DNA of 41,612 nucleotides, taken from contig CAXIBC010000013.1 of the NCBI GenBank assembly GCA_964022115.1, positions 1 to 41,612 on the forward strand, in the 5' to 3' direction. Source of the stretch: Oleispira sp964022115. Lineage in GTDB: Bacteria > Pseudomonadota > Gammaproteobacteria > Pseudomonadales > Oceanobacteraceae. The notes beneath the pieces are model-generated. The model was not told the origin of the DNA, ran no database searches, and saw nothing but the letters and a program-made list of their open reading frames with translations. Each line of letters opens with the position of its first letter. The first letter of the stretch is position 1. The translations under genes and the position numbers were made by a program. This document shows, one piece after another, positions 1 through 7,521 of this stretch.

Positions 1-37
1 AATTCACTGGCCTTTTTTATTACCCTCAATGTCATTA

Positions 38-631
38 TTAAACCACCTGTATGCCTTGCTGTTCTAATAAATCAACCAGAGCAATAAGGGGCAAGCCGAT
101 TAGGCTATTAGGATCTCTACCTTCTAGTGCTTTGAATAAACGAATGCCTAAGCCTTCTGATTTAAAGCTACCGGCACAATCTAATGGCATTTCTTGCGCT
201 ACATAGCGTTCTATTTGTGCGCGATTAAGATCACGAAAATGTACCATAAAGGGCTCAACTAGGCTGACTTCTTTTTGTATGGCACTGTTATATACACAAA
301 GGCCAGTTAAAAAAGTCACTACACGACCACTCGATTGGCTGAGTTGATTGACGGCATTCTCTACGGTATGGGGTTTACCTAAAATCTTTTTCTGCTGATC
401 AATTTCGATGACGGCACATTGGTCGCTGCCAATGATTAGGTGGTTTGGATATTCTTTAGCCAGAGCCTTAGCCTTGCTTATGGCTAAGCGGAGTACATAA
501 TTTTCAGGGCTTTCTGAGTCTAATATCGATTCATCAATGTCTGGGCTGGCGCACTGAAAGGGCAGCTCGAGTTTTTCTAATAACTGTTTTCGGTAGCGAG
601 AGCTTGAGGCTAATAAAATGGGTAAGGACAT
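38..631 (-). CDS. yceF: Maf/YceF-type nucleotide pyrophosphatase (7-methyl-GTP pyrophosphatase)
   Basis: A 197-residue Maf/HAM1-fold protein. The Maf family hydrolyses non-canonical or methylated nucleoside triphosphates to monophosphates; the YceF branch prefers 7-methyl-GTP. Seen: the N-terminal substrate loop LLASSSRYRKQLL (residues 6-18), the GSDQ motif near residue 69, the GKPHTVENA stretch, and a C-terminal segment (CAGSFKSEG, then EGRDPNSLIGLPL) that closely follows E. coli YceF as I remember it. Length matches the family. The ATG at 631 gives the standard Maf N-terminus. It lies downstream of sodB on the same strand, but a good terminator separates them, so it is probably transcribed alone. 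YceF rather than YhdE is chosen from the overall sequence match. Confidence 0.93.
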   Translation of the reverse strand: MSLPILLASSSRYRKQLLEKLELPFQCASPDIDESILDSESPENYVLRLAISKAKALAKEYPNHLIIGSDQCAVIEIDQQKKILGKPHTVENAVNQLSQSSGRVVTFLTGLCVYNSAIQKEVSLVEPFMVHFRDLNRAQIERYVAQEMPLDCAGSFKSEGLGIRLFKALEGRDPNSLIGLPLIALVDLLEQQGIQVV

Positions 632-670
632 AATAGGCTGCCTGAAAAATGAATGGCAAAATGAAAAACA

Positions 671-698
671 AAAAAAAGGAGCCGAAGCTCCTTTTTTA
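671..698 (-). terminator. Rho-independent terminator of sodB
   Basis: Read on the minus strand, this is GGAGC-TTCG-GCTCC followed by seven T: a 5-bp GC-rich stem closed by a stable UUCG tetraloop. An A-run precedes the stem, so the structure could also work weakly in the other direction. It sits 40 bases after the sodB stop and upstream of yceF. Confidence 0.85.
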
Positions 699-737
699 TA
701 TCACTGATTTACACCAGTGACGATAGTAACTGATCAC

Positions 738-1319
738 TTACGCTAGGTTAGCGTTAGCGAATTCCCAGTTAACTAGTGCCCAGAAACCTTTAAGGTAATC
801 AGGACGTACATTGCGGTAATCAATGTAATAAGCGTGTTCCCACAAATCAACAGTGATCAGCGGAGTTACGCCTTCTTCTGTGATTGGCGTGCCAGCGTTA
901 GATGTATTAACGATGTCTAAAGAACCGTCAGCTAGTTGCACTAACCAAGTCCAGCTAGAACCGAAGTTGTTAACTGCTTTGTCGTTCAATTTTTCTTTCA
1001 TAGCTTCGAAAGAACCGAAAGAAGCATTGATCGCTTCAGCGATAGCGCCTGTTGGTTCGCCGCCGCCGTTAGGGCTCATGCTGTTCCAGTAGAACGTGTG
1101 GTTCCAGATTTGCGCTGCGTTATTGAAAACAGGACCAGTAGAAGTCTTAACGATTTCTTCTAGAGATTTGTTTTCATCAGCAGTACCACCAATTAGACCA
1201 TTCAACTTAACAACATAAGTATTGTGGTGCTTGCCATAGTGAAATGACAAAGTTTCTGCAGAAATGTGTGGCTCTAATGCATCTTGTGCATAAGGCAGTG
1301 CTGGTAATTCAAACGCCAT
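738..1319 (-). CDS. sodB: Superoxide dismutase [Fe]
   Basis: A cytoplasmic iron superoxide dismutase of 193 residues, the normal length for FeSOD, converting superoxide to hydrogen peroxide and oxygen. Metal ligands are visible as His27 (FHYGKHH), His74 (IWNHTFYW) and the Asp and second His of the DLWEHAYY motif near residues 158-162. AAQIWNHTFYWNSM and the C-terminal WEHAYYIDYRNVRPDYL are typical of the Fe-type rather than the Mn-type enzyme. The start ATG at 1319 has a GGAGAG ribosome-binding site a few bases upstream. The leader carries a perfect 10-bp inverted repeat (1361-1388), listed separately. Confidence 0.97.
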   Translation of the reverse strand: MAFELPALPYAQDALEPHISAETLSFHYGKHHNTYVVKLNGLIGGTADENKSLEEIVKTSTGPVFNNAAQIWNHTFYWNSMSPNGGGEPTGAIAEAINASFGSFEAMKEKLNDKAVNNFGSSWTWLVQLADGSLDIVNTSNAGTPITEEGVTPLITVDLWEHAYYIDYRNVRPDYLKGFWALVNWEFANANLA

Positions 1320-1360
1320 GTTTTCTCTCCAATATTAGCTTAATGATAGGGATATTTATG

Positions 1361-1388
1361 CAGGCTTCTATAAGGGAGTAGAAGCCTG
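1361..1388. repeat. 10-bp perfect inverted repeat in the sodB leader
   Basis: Arms CAGGCTTCTA (1361-1370) and TAGAAGCCTG (1379-1388) are separated by 8 bases. It begins 42 bases upstream of the sodB start codon and has no T-tract, so it is not an obvious terminator. It may be an mRNA leader hairpin or an operator; the function is inference. Confidence 0.6.
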
Positions 1389-1493
1389 ATCCACAATCTG
1401 AGGTGAATAATAGCACACCTTGCGCTATCTGCTACGCATGCAAAAAGTGTGGTTTTAGTTTGATCACCTTATCAGCTATACTTAGCCACAAAA

Positions 1494-1531
1494 ATACCTA
1501 GGTAGACAGGCTTAGAGATGGCCCTAGGTAT
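1494..1531. repeat. 9-bp inverted repeat with CCTAGG cores, upstream of the coiled-coil gene
   Basis: Arms ATACCTAGG (1494-1502) and CCTAGGTAT (1523-1531) lie between a TATACT hexamer (1477-1482, a possible -10 box with a poor -35) and the ATG at 1570. It could be an operator or a 5' UTR stem. Confidence 0.4.
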
Positions 1532-1569
1532 AAATAATATAACAATGAATCAAATACTCGGGGGCAACT

Positions 1570-2421
1570 ATGTCAAACGAAAAAGAGTCCATGCCAAAGA
1601 TGCAGGCATCAGAAGAAGACATGGCTATGCGCCAAAAACAATTACAGCAGCGTCGCTTGGCCGCTCAGCGTGCGGCGAAACCCTCCCCAGCCGCTGCTCA
1701 GCAAGTTGCAGCCACTGCGCCAAAACAAACACTCGCTATCATTGCTCTAGTATTGAGTTTGCTCATGGCAGGATTTGCCGGCTACCTATTTATGCAGTTG
1801 CAAGAAGCCAATGCACAACTGAGTAAAGCTGAAGGGATTTTAAATGGCCACGCGACGAACTTGGCCGCGTTAAATGACAAATTATCTGCCACTGATGAAA
1901 ACGCCAATTTATCGGTAGACGCGCTAAAAATACTCTTAAAAGACAATAGCAAAGAAATTCGTAAGCTTTGGGATTTAAGTAACAAAGCGAACAAACCTAA
2001 CATTGAGAGAAACAAGAAAGATATTTCTGGTGTTAAAGCTTCGATTGCTAAAGTGGATAAAAAAGCAGCCAATATCGAGCGTCAAGTTAGCGCTGTGGAT
2101 AAAAAGGTTGGCACAGCTAATAGCAATATCGGCAGCAATAAAAATAGCATTGCTGAGTTAAAAGCGAACATTGCCCTTCATCAATCAGCAATGGACGATA
2201 AGTTAGCGCAGGTAAAATCTTCTGTGAATGCCTTGCCAGCGGCAACTGAAAAACGCATTAACGATAATGAGCAATCAATTCGCTCTATCGATGCGACTCG
2301 TAAAAAGTTGAACAGCTCAATGGCAGAAGTTGAATCGCAGTTTAATGAAATGAAGTTAGAAATTGAAGATATTCAAATTCGACTCGATCGTATGCAAAAT
2401 GCTATGACGGGTACGCTATAA
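1570..2421 (+). CDS. Membrane-anchored coiled-coil protein, function unknown
   Basis: 283 residues that I do not assign to a named family. Layout: a basic, Gln/Ala-rich cytoplasmic N-terminus (1-52), one transmembrane segment (about 54-76), then a long helical, coiled-coil-like region (about 78-278) rich in Asn, Lys, Ser and Glu with repeated NKKxISGVKASIAKVDKKA-like heptad patterns, and a short tail. The expected topology is N-in with the coiled coil in the periplasm, as in envelope tethers. The gene is followed 8 bases later by the acyl-CoA-dehydrogenase-like gene, so the two are probably co-transcribed. The start ATG is preceded by GGGGCAACT, a weak ribosome-binding site. The coding frame is clear; the role is unknown. 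Confidence 0.8.
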   Translation: MSNEKESMPKMQASEEDMAMRQKQLQQRRLAAQRAAKPSPAAAQQVAATAPKQTLAIIALVLSLLMAGFAGYLFMQLQEANAQLSKAEGILNGHATNLAALNDKLSATDENANLSVDALKILLKDNSKEIRKLWDLSNKANKPNIERNKKDISGVKASIAKVDKKAANIERQVSAVDKKVGTANSNIGSNKNSIAELKANIALHQSAMDDKLAQVKSSVNALPAATEKRINDNEQSIRSIDATRKKLNSSMAEVESQFNEMKLEIEDIQIRLDRMQNAMTGTL

Positions 2422-2429
2422 ACGCCGCT

Positions 2430-3323
2430 ATGGATAGATACGAGCAAAGACTGCTGCAGGTACTGCAGCAGTCTTTATCACAGCCTCAACTTTCTTATTC
2501 CGATCTGCCTCGCTTCCGTCAGCAATTGTGCTCTGGTTTGCACGCATACAGCACCCTATATAATGCTGTATTTTTAGCGGCACAAGCTCAAACCCCTGGG
2601 ATGGCTTTTTTAGCCGCTTATCAAAATACGATTCGATGCTTAGATGCTGATTGCCCGAAAGATCAGCTAGCCGCCTTTTGTGTCTCGGAAAAAGGGGTGA
2701 AAAAGCCTTGGGATATGAAGACTCAATTAGTCGAAGCAAAGCCGCATAGCTTATTAACGGGGCAAAAAGGCTATGTCATGCTTTTACCCGATGAGTTAGA
2801 TCGTCTTTATGTCATTGCTAAGGATGACGTTGGGCAATTAAAGTGTGTATTCCTCAGTACTAACCAAGAGGGTATTAGCATCACAGAAGGGCTTAATGCT
2901 CCTTTTGTTGAAGATATTCCTCATAGTGGTATTCGCTTTGAAAAGGTCGTGATTGCTGAGACCCAAGTGATGAAGTTGGATGGTCATCGAGAGGCCAATC
3001 GACCCTTTAGATATTGGGAAGATGTGCATATTAGTCTTGCGATGTTGGCTTGGATGCTTAGAGAATGCATCGAACAGGGAAAAAAACTGGCTGAATTAGA
3101 CAATTTAACCGAACAAATATGTCAGATAATTGAAAAGTTTGAGCAGCAGCCTGACTATTATTCCAGTGACATCTTCAGTTTATTGGATCAAAGCCATGAA
3201 TTGCTGGATGAGCAGTGTAAATCCTTGTCTCAGGCTAGTCAGAGACTGTGGAAAAAAGATCGAGTCTTGCTACAAATGGGGCAGAAAATACGTCATTTTA
3301 TCCAAGCTAAATTAGCTCAATAA
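2430..3323 (+). CDS. Acyl-CoA-dehydrogenase-like protein, probably not catalytic
   Basis: 297 residues, shorter than the roughly 380 of normal acyl-CoA dehydrogenases. The middle part (about 82-180) reads like the acyl-CoA dehydrogenase beta domain: AFCVSEKGVKKPW recalls the FALTEP segment, LLTGQKGYVMLLPDELD recalls the dgyvLnGrKrwvt segment, and VEDIPHSGIRFEKVVI recalls the end of that domain. The C-terminal part (200-297) is helical but lacks a recognisable full helical domain and an obvious catalytic Glu. My reading is a degenerate family member; this is inference from pattern similarity only. It follows the coiled-coil gene by 8 bases and ends in a short convergent gap before the small secreted protein genes. 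Confidence 0.72.
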   Translation: MDRYEQRLLQVLQQSLSQPQLSYSDLPRFRQQLCSGLHAYSTLYNAVFLAAQAQTPGMAFLAAYQNTIRCLDADCPKDQLAAFCVSEKGVKKPWDMKTQLVEAKPHSLLTGQKGYVMLLPDELDRLYVIAKDDVGQLKCVFLSTNQEGISITEGLNAPFVEDIPHSGIRFEKVVIAETQVMKLDGHREANRPFRYWEDVHISLAMLAWMLRECIEQGKKLAELDNLTEQICQIIEKFEQQPDYYSSDIFSLLDQSHELLDEQCKSLSQASQRLWKKDRVLLQMGQKIRHFIQAKLAQ

Positions 3324-3362
3324 TCGATATACATCCTACCTTGTAAAAGCTTTGTAAATTGT

Positions 3363-3800
3363 TCAGTGGGCAATCACATTCGTCGTGACATTGTTTGCTT
3401 GAACGTTTGAATTTGCATTTGTCGGAGCTGCCGTATTAAGGGGCAGACTGTGGTTAATCACCACCTTATCATCCGCTATTTCATACTGTTGCTGTGGCTT
3501 GCCTACTGGAGTATCGGCTGCCGTGATGCTAGTCGCATTGCGGCTATCAATACTTGCAGTGCCCATTTCCTGATTTAAAAGCCTAGGAATATCAAGGCTT
3601 TGCGTTGTCGAACGGTTATAGCGCTTGGCTTGACTATAGTCGTAGTGGTGAGGACGCTTTTTGGCTTCTTCGATCGCAGTGAAGAGGTCATCGGCATAAT
3701 ATTGATCATGGGGATTAACCCCCCAAGTCAATGATGACAGTGTTAAACTAGTCGCTAAGCTAAGGGTTAAGGCTAACGCCTTGTTCAGGTTGAGAGTCAT
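3363..3800 (-). CDS. Small secreted protein, paralogue of its upstream neighbour
   Basis: 145 residues with a signal peptide (about 1-27: a hydrophobic run ending SSLTWG). The mature part carries DQYYADDLFTAIEEA (32-46), YNRSTTQSLDIPRLLNQEMGT (61-81) and a variable Ala/Asn/Thr-rich tail ending NVIAH. The same two blocks, in the same order and spacing, occur in the protein encoded immediately upstream (3819-4355), so the pair arose by tandem duplication. I recognise no family. The gap between the two genes is 18 bases, which suggests one transcript. No catalytic motif is visible. Confidence 0.75.
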   Translation of the reverse strand: MTLNLNKALALTLSLATSLTLSSLTWGVNPHDQYYADDLFTAIEEAKKRPHHYDYSQAKRYNRSTTQSLDIPRLLNQEMGTASIDSRNATSITAADTPVGKPQQQYEIADDKVVINHSLPLNTAAPTNANSNVQANNVTTNVIAH

Positions 3801-3818
3801 AATGCACCTGATGCCTAA

Positions 3819-4355
3819 TTAAGGTCTAAGATAGGCTTTAGAATGGGCCTCAGAGCGAATATTTCGAGCGCTGCCAGAGAAGTCATTGCCACGATATTCA
3901 ATTTTTTCCACTTTATATACGCTGGGCTGCAAGTCGCTAACAGTGGCTTTAGGTTGGGCTGATAGCTCAACTTTTTTTGTATCCGCGGTAGCGAGCTGTT
4001 CACTCTCTGCCACACCTTTTTTGCTAATAGCGACATCACTTTCTTTTAATTCGAGGGGTGATGTACGAGCTGGCGCTGCCTCTCCAGGCCCCGCTGCCGT
4101 TGCGTCTAGAGCACCATCGACGACTTCTGTCGATAATTCTTTATTCATCATTTTAGGGAAGTTAAAGCTTTTTGACGTCGTACGGTTAAACCAGCGATTA
4201 CCAACATATTCGTCGTTACTTGGGCTAGCTTCGGCGTTGTTCACCGCAGCATCCAAATCATTCGAGTAATAGTCGTTATCGTTGGCTTGTACATAGCTAT
4301 GTAAAAGCCCACTAGAAAGAACAGCCGTTGTGATGAGTATGATTGGGGTTTTCAT
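3819..4355 (-). CDS. Small secreted protein, paralogue of its downstream neighbour
   Basis: 178 residues with a signal peptide (about 1-24, ending YVQA). The mature protein begins NDNDYYSNDLDAAVNNAEASP and then has WFNRTTSKSFNFPKMMNKELS (55-75), which aligns with the neighbouring paralogue. After that comes a low-complexity Ala/Pro/Glu region and a C-terminal tail containing YKVEKIEYRGNDFSGSARN that the paralogue lacks. It is probably periplasmic. It is divergent from the DUF2846 lipoprotein gene across 97 bases. No known family was recognised. Confidence 0.75.
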   Translation of the reverse strand: MKTPIILITTAVLSSGLLHSYVQANDNDYYSNDLDAAVNNAEASPSNDEYVGNRWFNRTTSKSFNFPKMMNKELSTEVVDGALDATAAGPGEAAPARTSPLELKESDVAISKKGVAESEQLATADTKKVELSAQPKATVSDLQPSVYKVEKIEYRGNDFSGSARNIRSEAHSKAYLRP

Positions 4356-4452
4356 TTCAAACTCCCTCTTTTGTTATTTTTTATTATGCATGGCATCATA
4401 CAAGCGACAACAAAATGATGCAAATGATCCCCTCTGAGGACAGGATATAATA

Positions 4453-5124
4453 ATGATAAGAATCGGATTATTGCTGCTAACGGTATTCATGCTACCAAGC
4501 TGCACAATTTATCAATCAATAGGCCACAACTTTGGCAGTTTTGTGGTGGCTCCTAATGGGCAAGATTTTCAACCAGTAGGTTATCGCTGGGATTATGAAC
4601 ATACCGCTTTAGTCTATGTTTACCGTCCAGCTTCAACCTGGGCTAATGATGAGTTGGAAGCGCCTAGCTTTTATATTAATGACAAACGTCTGTTCAATAT
4701 GCGTGGTAATGGTTATACCTGGTATGAACTTGAGCCTGGCGATCATAAAGTCTTAGTTCGACGCCCGCTGACGGGATTAGAAGGCATTAAGATCGATGGC
4801 GTAATCGACTTCACACTCAAGATGGTTACCGAGCTAGAGATTAATGCCAAAGCAGGGCAGGTTTATTACCTGAGATATTCTGAAGTTGATCAAGATGCGG
4901 CTAAATTTGCCGACATGACGTTTCATGACAACCCACTACAGGTAGTGACCCCTGATGTTGCCATGGCAGAGATCCAGCAAACCAATATGTTAAATGAAGG
5001 TCGTGGTTTAGTCGCTGCAGCCCCTCAGGTCGATCAAAAAGCGCTACAGCTAGCTGAAGCTAAAGAAGCTGAAGCGGCTCAAAAGAGCGCGAATGAAGAG
5101 GATAAAAGCTGGAGCCCTTTTTAA
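4453..5124 (+). CDS. DUF2846-like lipoprotein
   Basis: 223-residue predicted lipoprotein. A type II signal sequence ends in the lipobox LPSC, with lipidated Cys17. The central part (about 50-150: ALVYVYRP, then APSFYINDKRLFNMRGNGYTW, then ELEPGDHKVLVRR, then KAGQVYYLRY) has the look of the DUF2846 family, a small beta-rich domain found in many envelope lipoproteins. The C-terminal 50 residues are Ala/Glu/Gln-rich and look disordered. Function is unknown. Its own terminator follows at 5212-5242. Confidence 0.82.
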   Translation: MIRIGLLLLTVFMLPSCTIYQSIGHNFGSFVVAPNGQDFQPVGYRWDYEHTALVYVYRPASTWANDELEAPSFYINDKRLFNMRGNGYTWYELEPGDHKVLVRRPLTGLEGIKIDGVIDFTLKMVTELEINAKAGQVYYLRYSEVDQDAAKFADMTFHDNPLQVVTPDVAMAEIQQTNMLNEGRGLVAAAPQVDQKALQLAEAKEAEAAQKSANEEDKSWSPF

Positions 5125-5211
5125 CTCAGGCTAAAGCACATTGAAGCATGGGGTCAAAGTCAGCAATTGCCTGACGCTCTGTTTTAATTGAGTTACAATA
5201 CGCTATAACCT

Positions 5212-5242
5212 AATACCCACCTCCCAGTGGGTATTGTTTTTT
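5212..5242 (+). terminator. Rho-independent terminator upstream of the fumarase gene
   Basis: A perfect 9-bp stem AATACCCAC / GTGGGTATT with a 6-base loop, followed by GTTTTTT. It lies 88 bases after the DUF2846 lipoprotein stop and 46 bases before the fumarase start. The usual reading is termination of the upstream gene; an attenuator in the fumarase leader is possible if that promoter lies upstream of the hairpin. Confidence 0.85.
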
Positions 5243-5288
5243 AGAGAGCTGGTTCTATAGCGCTAATAACTTGATGAGGACGTGACCC

Positions 5289-6815
5289 ATGGCAAATGCC
5301 GTCACAGTTGTTCGCCAAGATGATCTGATTGAGAGCATCGCGGACGCACTGCAATATATTTCGTATTACCACCCAAAAGACTTCATCGACGCGGTTCATG
5401 AAGCGTATCTAAAAGAAGAATCAAAAGCGGCTAAAGATGCCATGGCTCAGATTCTAATTAACTCCCGTATGTGTGCCCAAGGCCACCGCCCAATTTGCCA
5501 AGATACCGGTATTGTTACTGTATTCTTAGAAATTGGTATGGATGTGCGCTTTGAAGATGCCACTATGAGCATCGAAGACATTGCCAACGAAGGCGTTCGT
5601 CGTGCTTATTTGCACCCTGATAACGTATTGCGTGCGTCTGTTTTGGCTGACCCAGATGGGGCGCGTAAGAATACTAAAGACAATACCCCAGCGGTTATCC
5701 ACGTTAAATTGGTTCCGGGGAATACCGTAGACGTTCACGTGGCAGCGAAAGGCGGCGGCTCTGAAGCTAAGTCTAAGTTTGCCATGTTAAACCCATCGGA
5801 TTCTGTGGTTGATTGGGTACTCGAGCAAATTCCAAAAATGGGTGCGGGCTGGTGTCCACCAGGTATGTTAGGTATAGGCATCGGCGGCACGGCTGAAAAA
5901 GCGATGATGATCGCCAAAGAAGCCTTATTAGAGCCAGTAAACATTCAAGAGCTACAAGCTCGTGGCGCGCAGACTCGCGCTGAAGAATTGCGCCTAGAAT
6001 TGTTCGAGAAAGTGAACAAGCTAGGTATTGGTGCACAAGGTCTTGGTGGTTTAACGACGGTTGTTGATATCAAGGTTGCGGATTTCCCAACGCACGCGGC
6101 CAACAAGCCAGTGGCGATTATTCCAAACTGCGCAGCAACTCGTCATGCCCACTTCACGTTAGATGGTAGCGGCCCAGCAGCCTTGCCTGCGCCTAAGCTA
6201 GAAGACTGGCCTGAAATCACTTGGGAAGTGGGAGAAGGCGTTCGTCGTGTCAATATGAACGACATCACGCCTGAGATGGTTAAAGAGTGGCAGCCAGGTG
6301 AAACTGTTCTGTTATCGGGCAAGATGCTTACTGGCCGTGATGCGGCGCACAAGCGCATGGTTGATATGATCAACAAAGGCGAAGAGCTTCCTGTAGATCT
6401 TAAAGGCCGTTTCATCTATTACGTAGGCCCTGTTGATCCAGTGCGTGAAGAAGTGGTTGGTCCTGCGGGCCCAACAACCGCGACTCGTATGGATAAATTT
6501 ACCCGTACCGTATTAGAAGAAACTGGCCTATTAGGCATGATAGGTAAAGCCGAACGTGGGCCAATGGCGATTGACGCGATTCGTGATAACGAAGCGGTTT
6601 ATCTTATGGCTGTCGGTGGTGCTGCTTATTTAGTATCACAAGCGATTAAAGGCGCTGAAGTGGTTGGTTTTGCTGACCTAGGTATGGAAGCCATCTACGA
6701 ATTCGACGTGGTGGATATGCCAGTGACGGTCGCAGTTGATTCTCGTGGTTCTTCGGTACACATTACCGGCCCACAAGAGTGGAAGGCTAGAATTGCGGCG
6801 AAAGACGTAAGCTAA
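5289..6815 (+). CDS. fumA: Fumarate hydratase, class I (iron-sulfur)
   Basis: 508 residues, the length of the two-domain class I fumarases (FumA/FumB type), which hydrate fumarate to L-malate in the TCA cycle with an oxygen-sensitive [4Fe-4S] cluster. Three cysteines in typical contexts are probable cluster ligands: Cys70 (PICQDTG), Cys189 (GAGWCPPGMLGIGIGG) and Cys281 (IPNCAATRH). The C-terminal beta domain contains LLSGKMLTGRDAAHKRM and YVGPVDPVREEVVGPAGPTTATRMD, typical of this family. The start ATG has a GAGGA ribosome-binding site. It is a single-gene unit, with terminators before and after it. The fumA/fumB choice of name is nominal. Confidence 0.96.
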   Translation: MANAVTVVRQDDLIESIADALQYISYYHPKDFIDAVHEAYLKEESKAAKDAMAQILINSRMCAQGHRPICQDTGIVTVFLEIGMDVRFEDATMSIEDIANEGVRRAYLHPDNVLRASVLADPDGARKNTKDNTPAVIHVKLVPGNTVDVHVAAKGGGSEAKSKFAMLNPSDSVVDWVLEQIPKMGAGWCPPGMLGIGIGGTAEKAMMIAKEALLEPVNIQELQARGAQTRAEELRLELFEKVNKLGIGAQGLGGLTTVVDIKVADFPTHAANKPVAIIPNCAATRHAHFTLDGSGPAALPAPKLEDWPEITWEVGEGVRRVNMNDITPEMVKEWQPGETVLLSGKMLTGRDAAHKRMVDMINKGEELPVDLKGRFIYYVGPVDPVREEVVGPAGPTTATRMDKFTRTVLEETGLLGMIGKAERGPMAIDAIRDNEAVYLMAVGGAAYLVSQAIKGAEVVGFADLGMEAIYEFDVVDMPVTVAVDSRGSSVHITGPQEWKARIAAKDVS

Positions 6816-6835
6816 TTTGCCTCCTTAGCAAAAAG

Positions 6836-6870
6836 CCAGTCGAGCAGAGATGTTTGACTGGTTTTTTTTT
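6836..6870 (+). terminator. Rho-independent terminator of the fumarase gene
   Basis: Stem CCAGTC / GACTGG (6-7 bp) closing a loop of about 14 bases, then nine T. It starts about 20 bases after the stop codon. Confidence 0.8.
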
Positions 6871-6929
6871 GCCTTCAATTATCTTCTTGATGTGCAGGCG
6901 CTATACTGAAATCAGAAGAGGAGATAATC

Positions 6930-7226
6930 ATGGCCTGTGATAGCAATAGTAAACTGGATACCGTATCAATAGAAAATTTAGCCCCTGGTTGGCAGTTAAT
7001 GGAAGTCGAGGGGATTGAACGGTTAGTAAAAGAATATAAATTTAAAAATTTTGTTTTAGCGATGCATTTTAGCAATGAAATTGCCGAGCTAGCCGAGCTG
7101 CATAATCATCATCCTATGATCATCACCGAGTGGGGTAAAGTCACCTTGCATTGGTGGACCCATACCGCGCAAGGTATCAGTGAGCTGGATATTAAGTTAT
7201 CGAAACTGAGTGACCAGCTAACCTAA
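6930..7226 (+). CDS. phhB: Pterin-4a-carbinolamine dehydratase
   Basis: 98 residues, the full length of the PCD/DCoH family. It dehydrates 4a-hydroxytetrahydrobiopterin, recycling the cofactor of phenylalanine hydroxylase; other roles are known in bacteria that lack that enzyme. Visible active-site signature: ELHNHHPMI (His60, His61, Pro62) followed by VTLHWWTHTAQGISELDI with His78. The ATG at 6930 has a GAGGAG ribosome-binding site. No phenylalanine hydroxylase gene (phhA) lies in this window. It appears to be a single-gene unit. Confidence 0.93.
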   Translation: MACDSNSKLDTVSIENLAPGWQLMEVEGIERLVKEYKFKNFVLAMHFSNEIAELAELHNHHPMIITEWGKVTLHWWTHTAQGISELDIKLSKLSDQLT

Positions 7227-7521
7227 TCAGAAAGCCTAATTCGAAAGCTTTAGCAGAAAGACATACTAGCGCTCGTATCCTCTTCAATTTGAAATACAGA
7301 AACAAGGGTAAGATTACTTTTTTATTACTCCCTTCTGCTTGCTATGGCTGAATGAATATCAGTTTAGTTAGCATAAAAATCCTTAGCTTAATCATTTTTT
7401 TCATAAGTCCTGCGTTATAAAAAAAGCTTCAAAAAGTATCGGAAATTTTAAGCAAACCATGATATCTGAACTATGCTGACATCAGGAAACTGGAAAAAGA
7501 CATCAAGGTTAAGGAATATTG
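7227..7521. other. Intergenic region ahead of the motor-like operon
   Basis: 295 bases without a plausible gene. It is AT-rich, with several A/T runs. An imperfect inverted repeat (AAGGGTAA around 7304, ACTCCCTT around 7327) flanks a T-run and may terminate phhB. The promoter of the downstream operon must lie here, but I could not pick a convincing sigma-70 box, nor a sigma-28 or sigma-54 flagellar-type promoter. Confidence 0.5.

Noticed and set aside
1..35. Minus-strand ORF from an ATG at 35, open for 11 codons to the left edge, two bases after the yceF stop
   Set aside because: Too short to support a gene. It might be the start of the next gene but no family can be seen.
1518..1826. Alternative plus-strand frame overlapping the coiled-coil gene
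   Set aside because: It has no signal or motif, and the 1570-2421 frame is longer with a clear TM and coiled coil.
7519..7521. TTG as start of the first motor-operon gene
   Set aside because: The adjacent ATG at 7522 has better spacing to AAGGA and adds nothing unusual.
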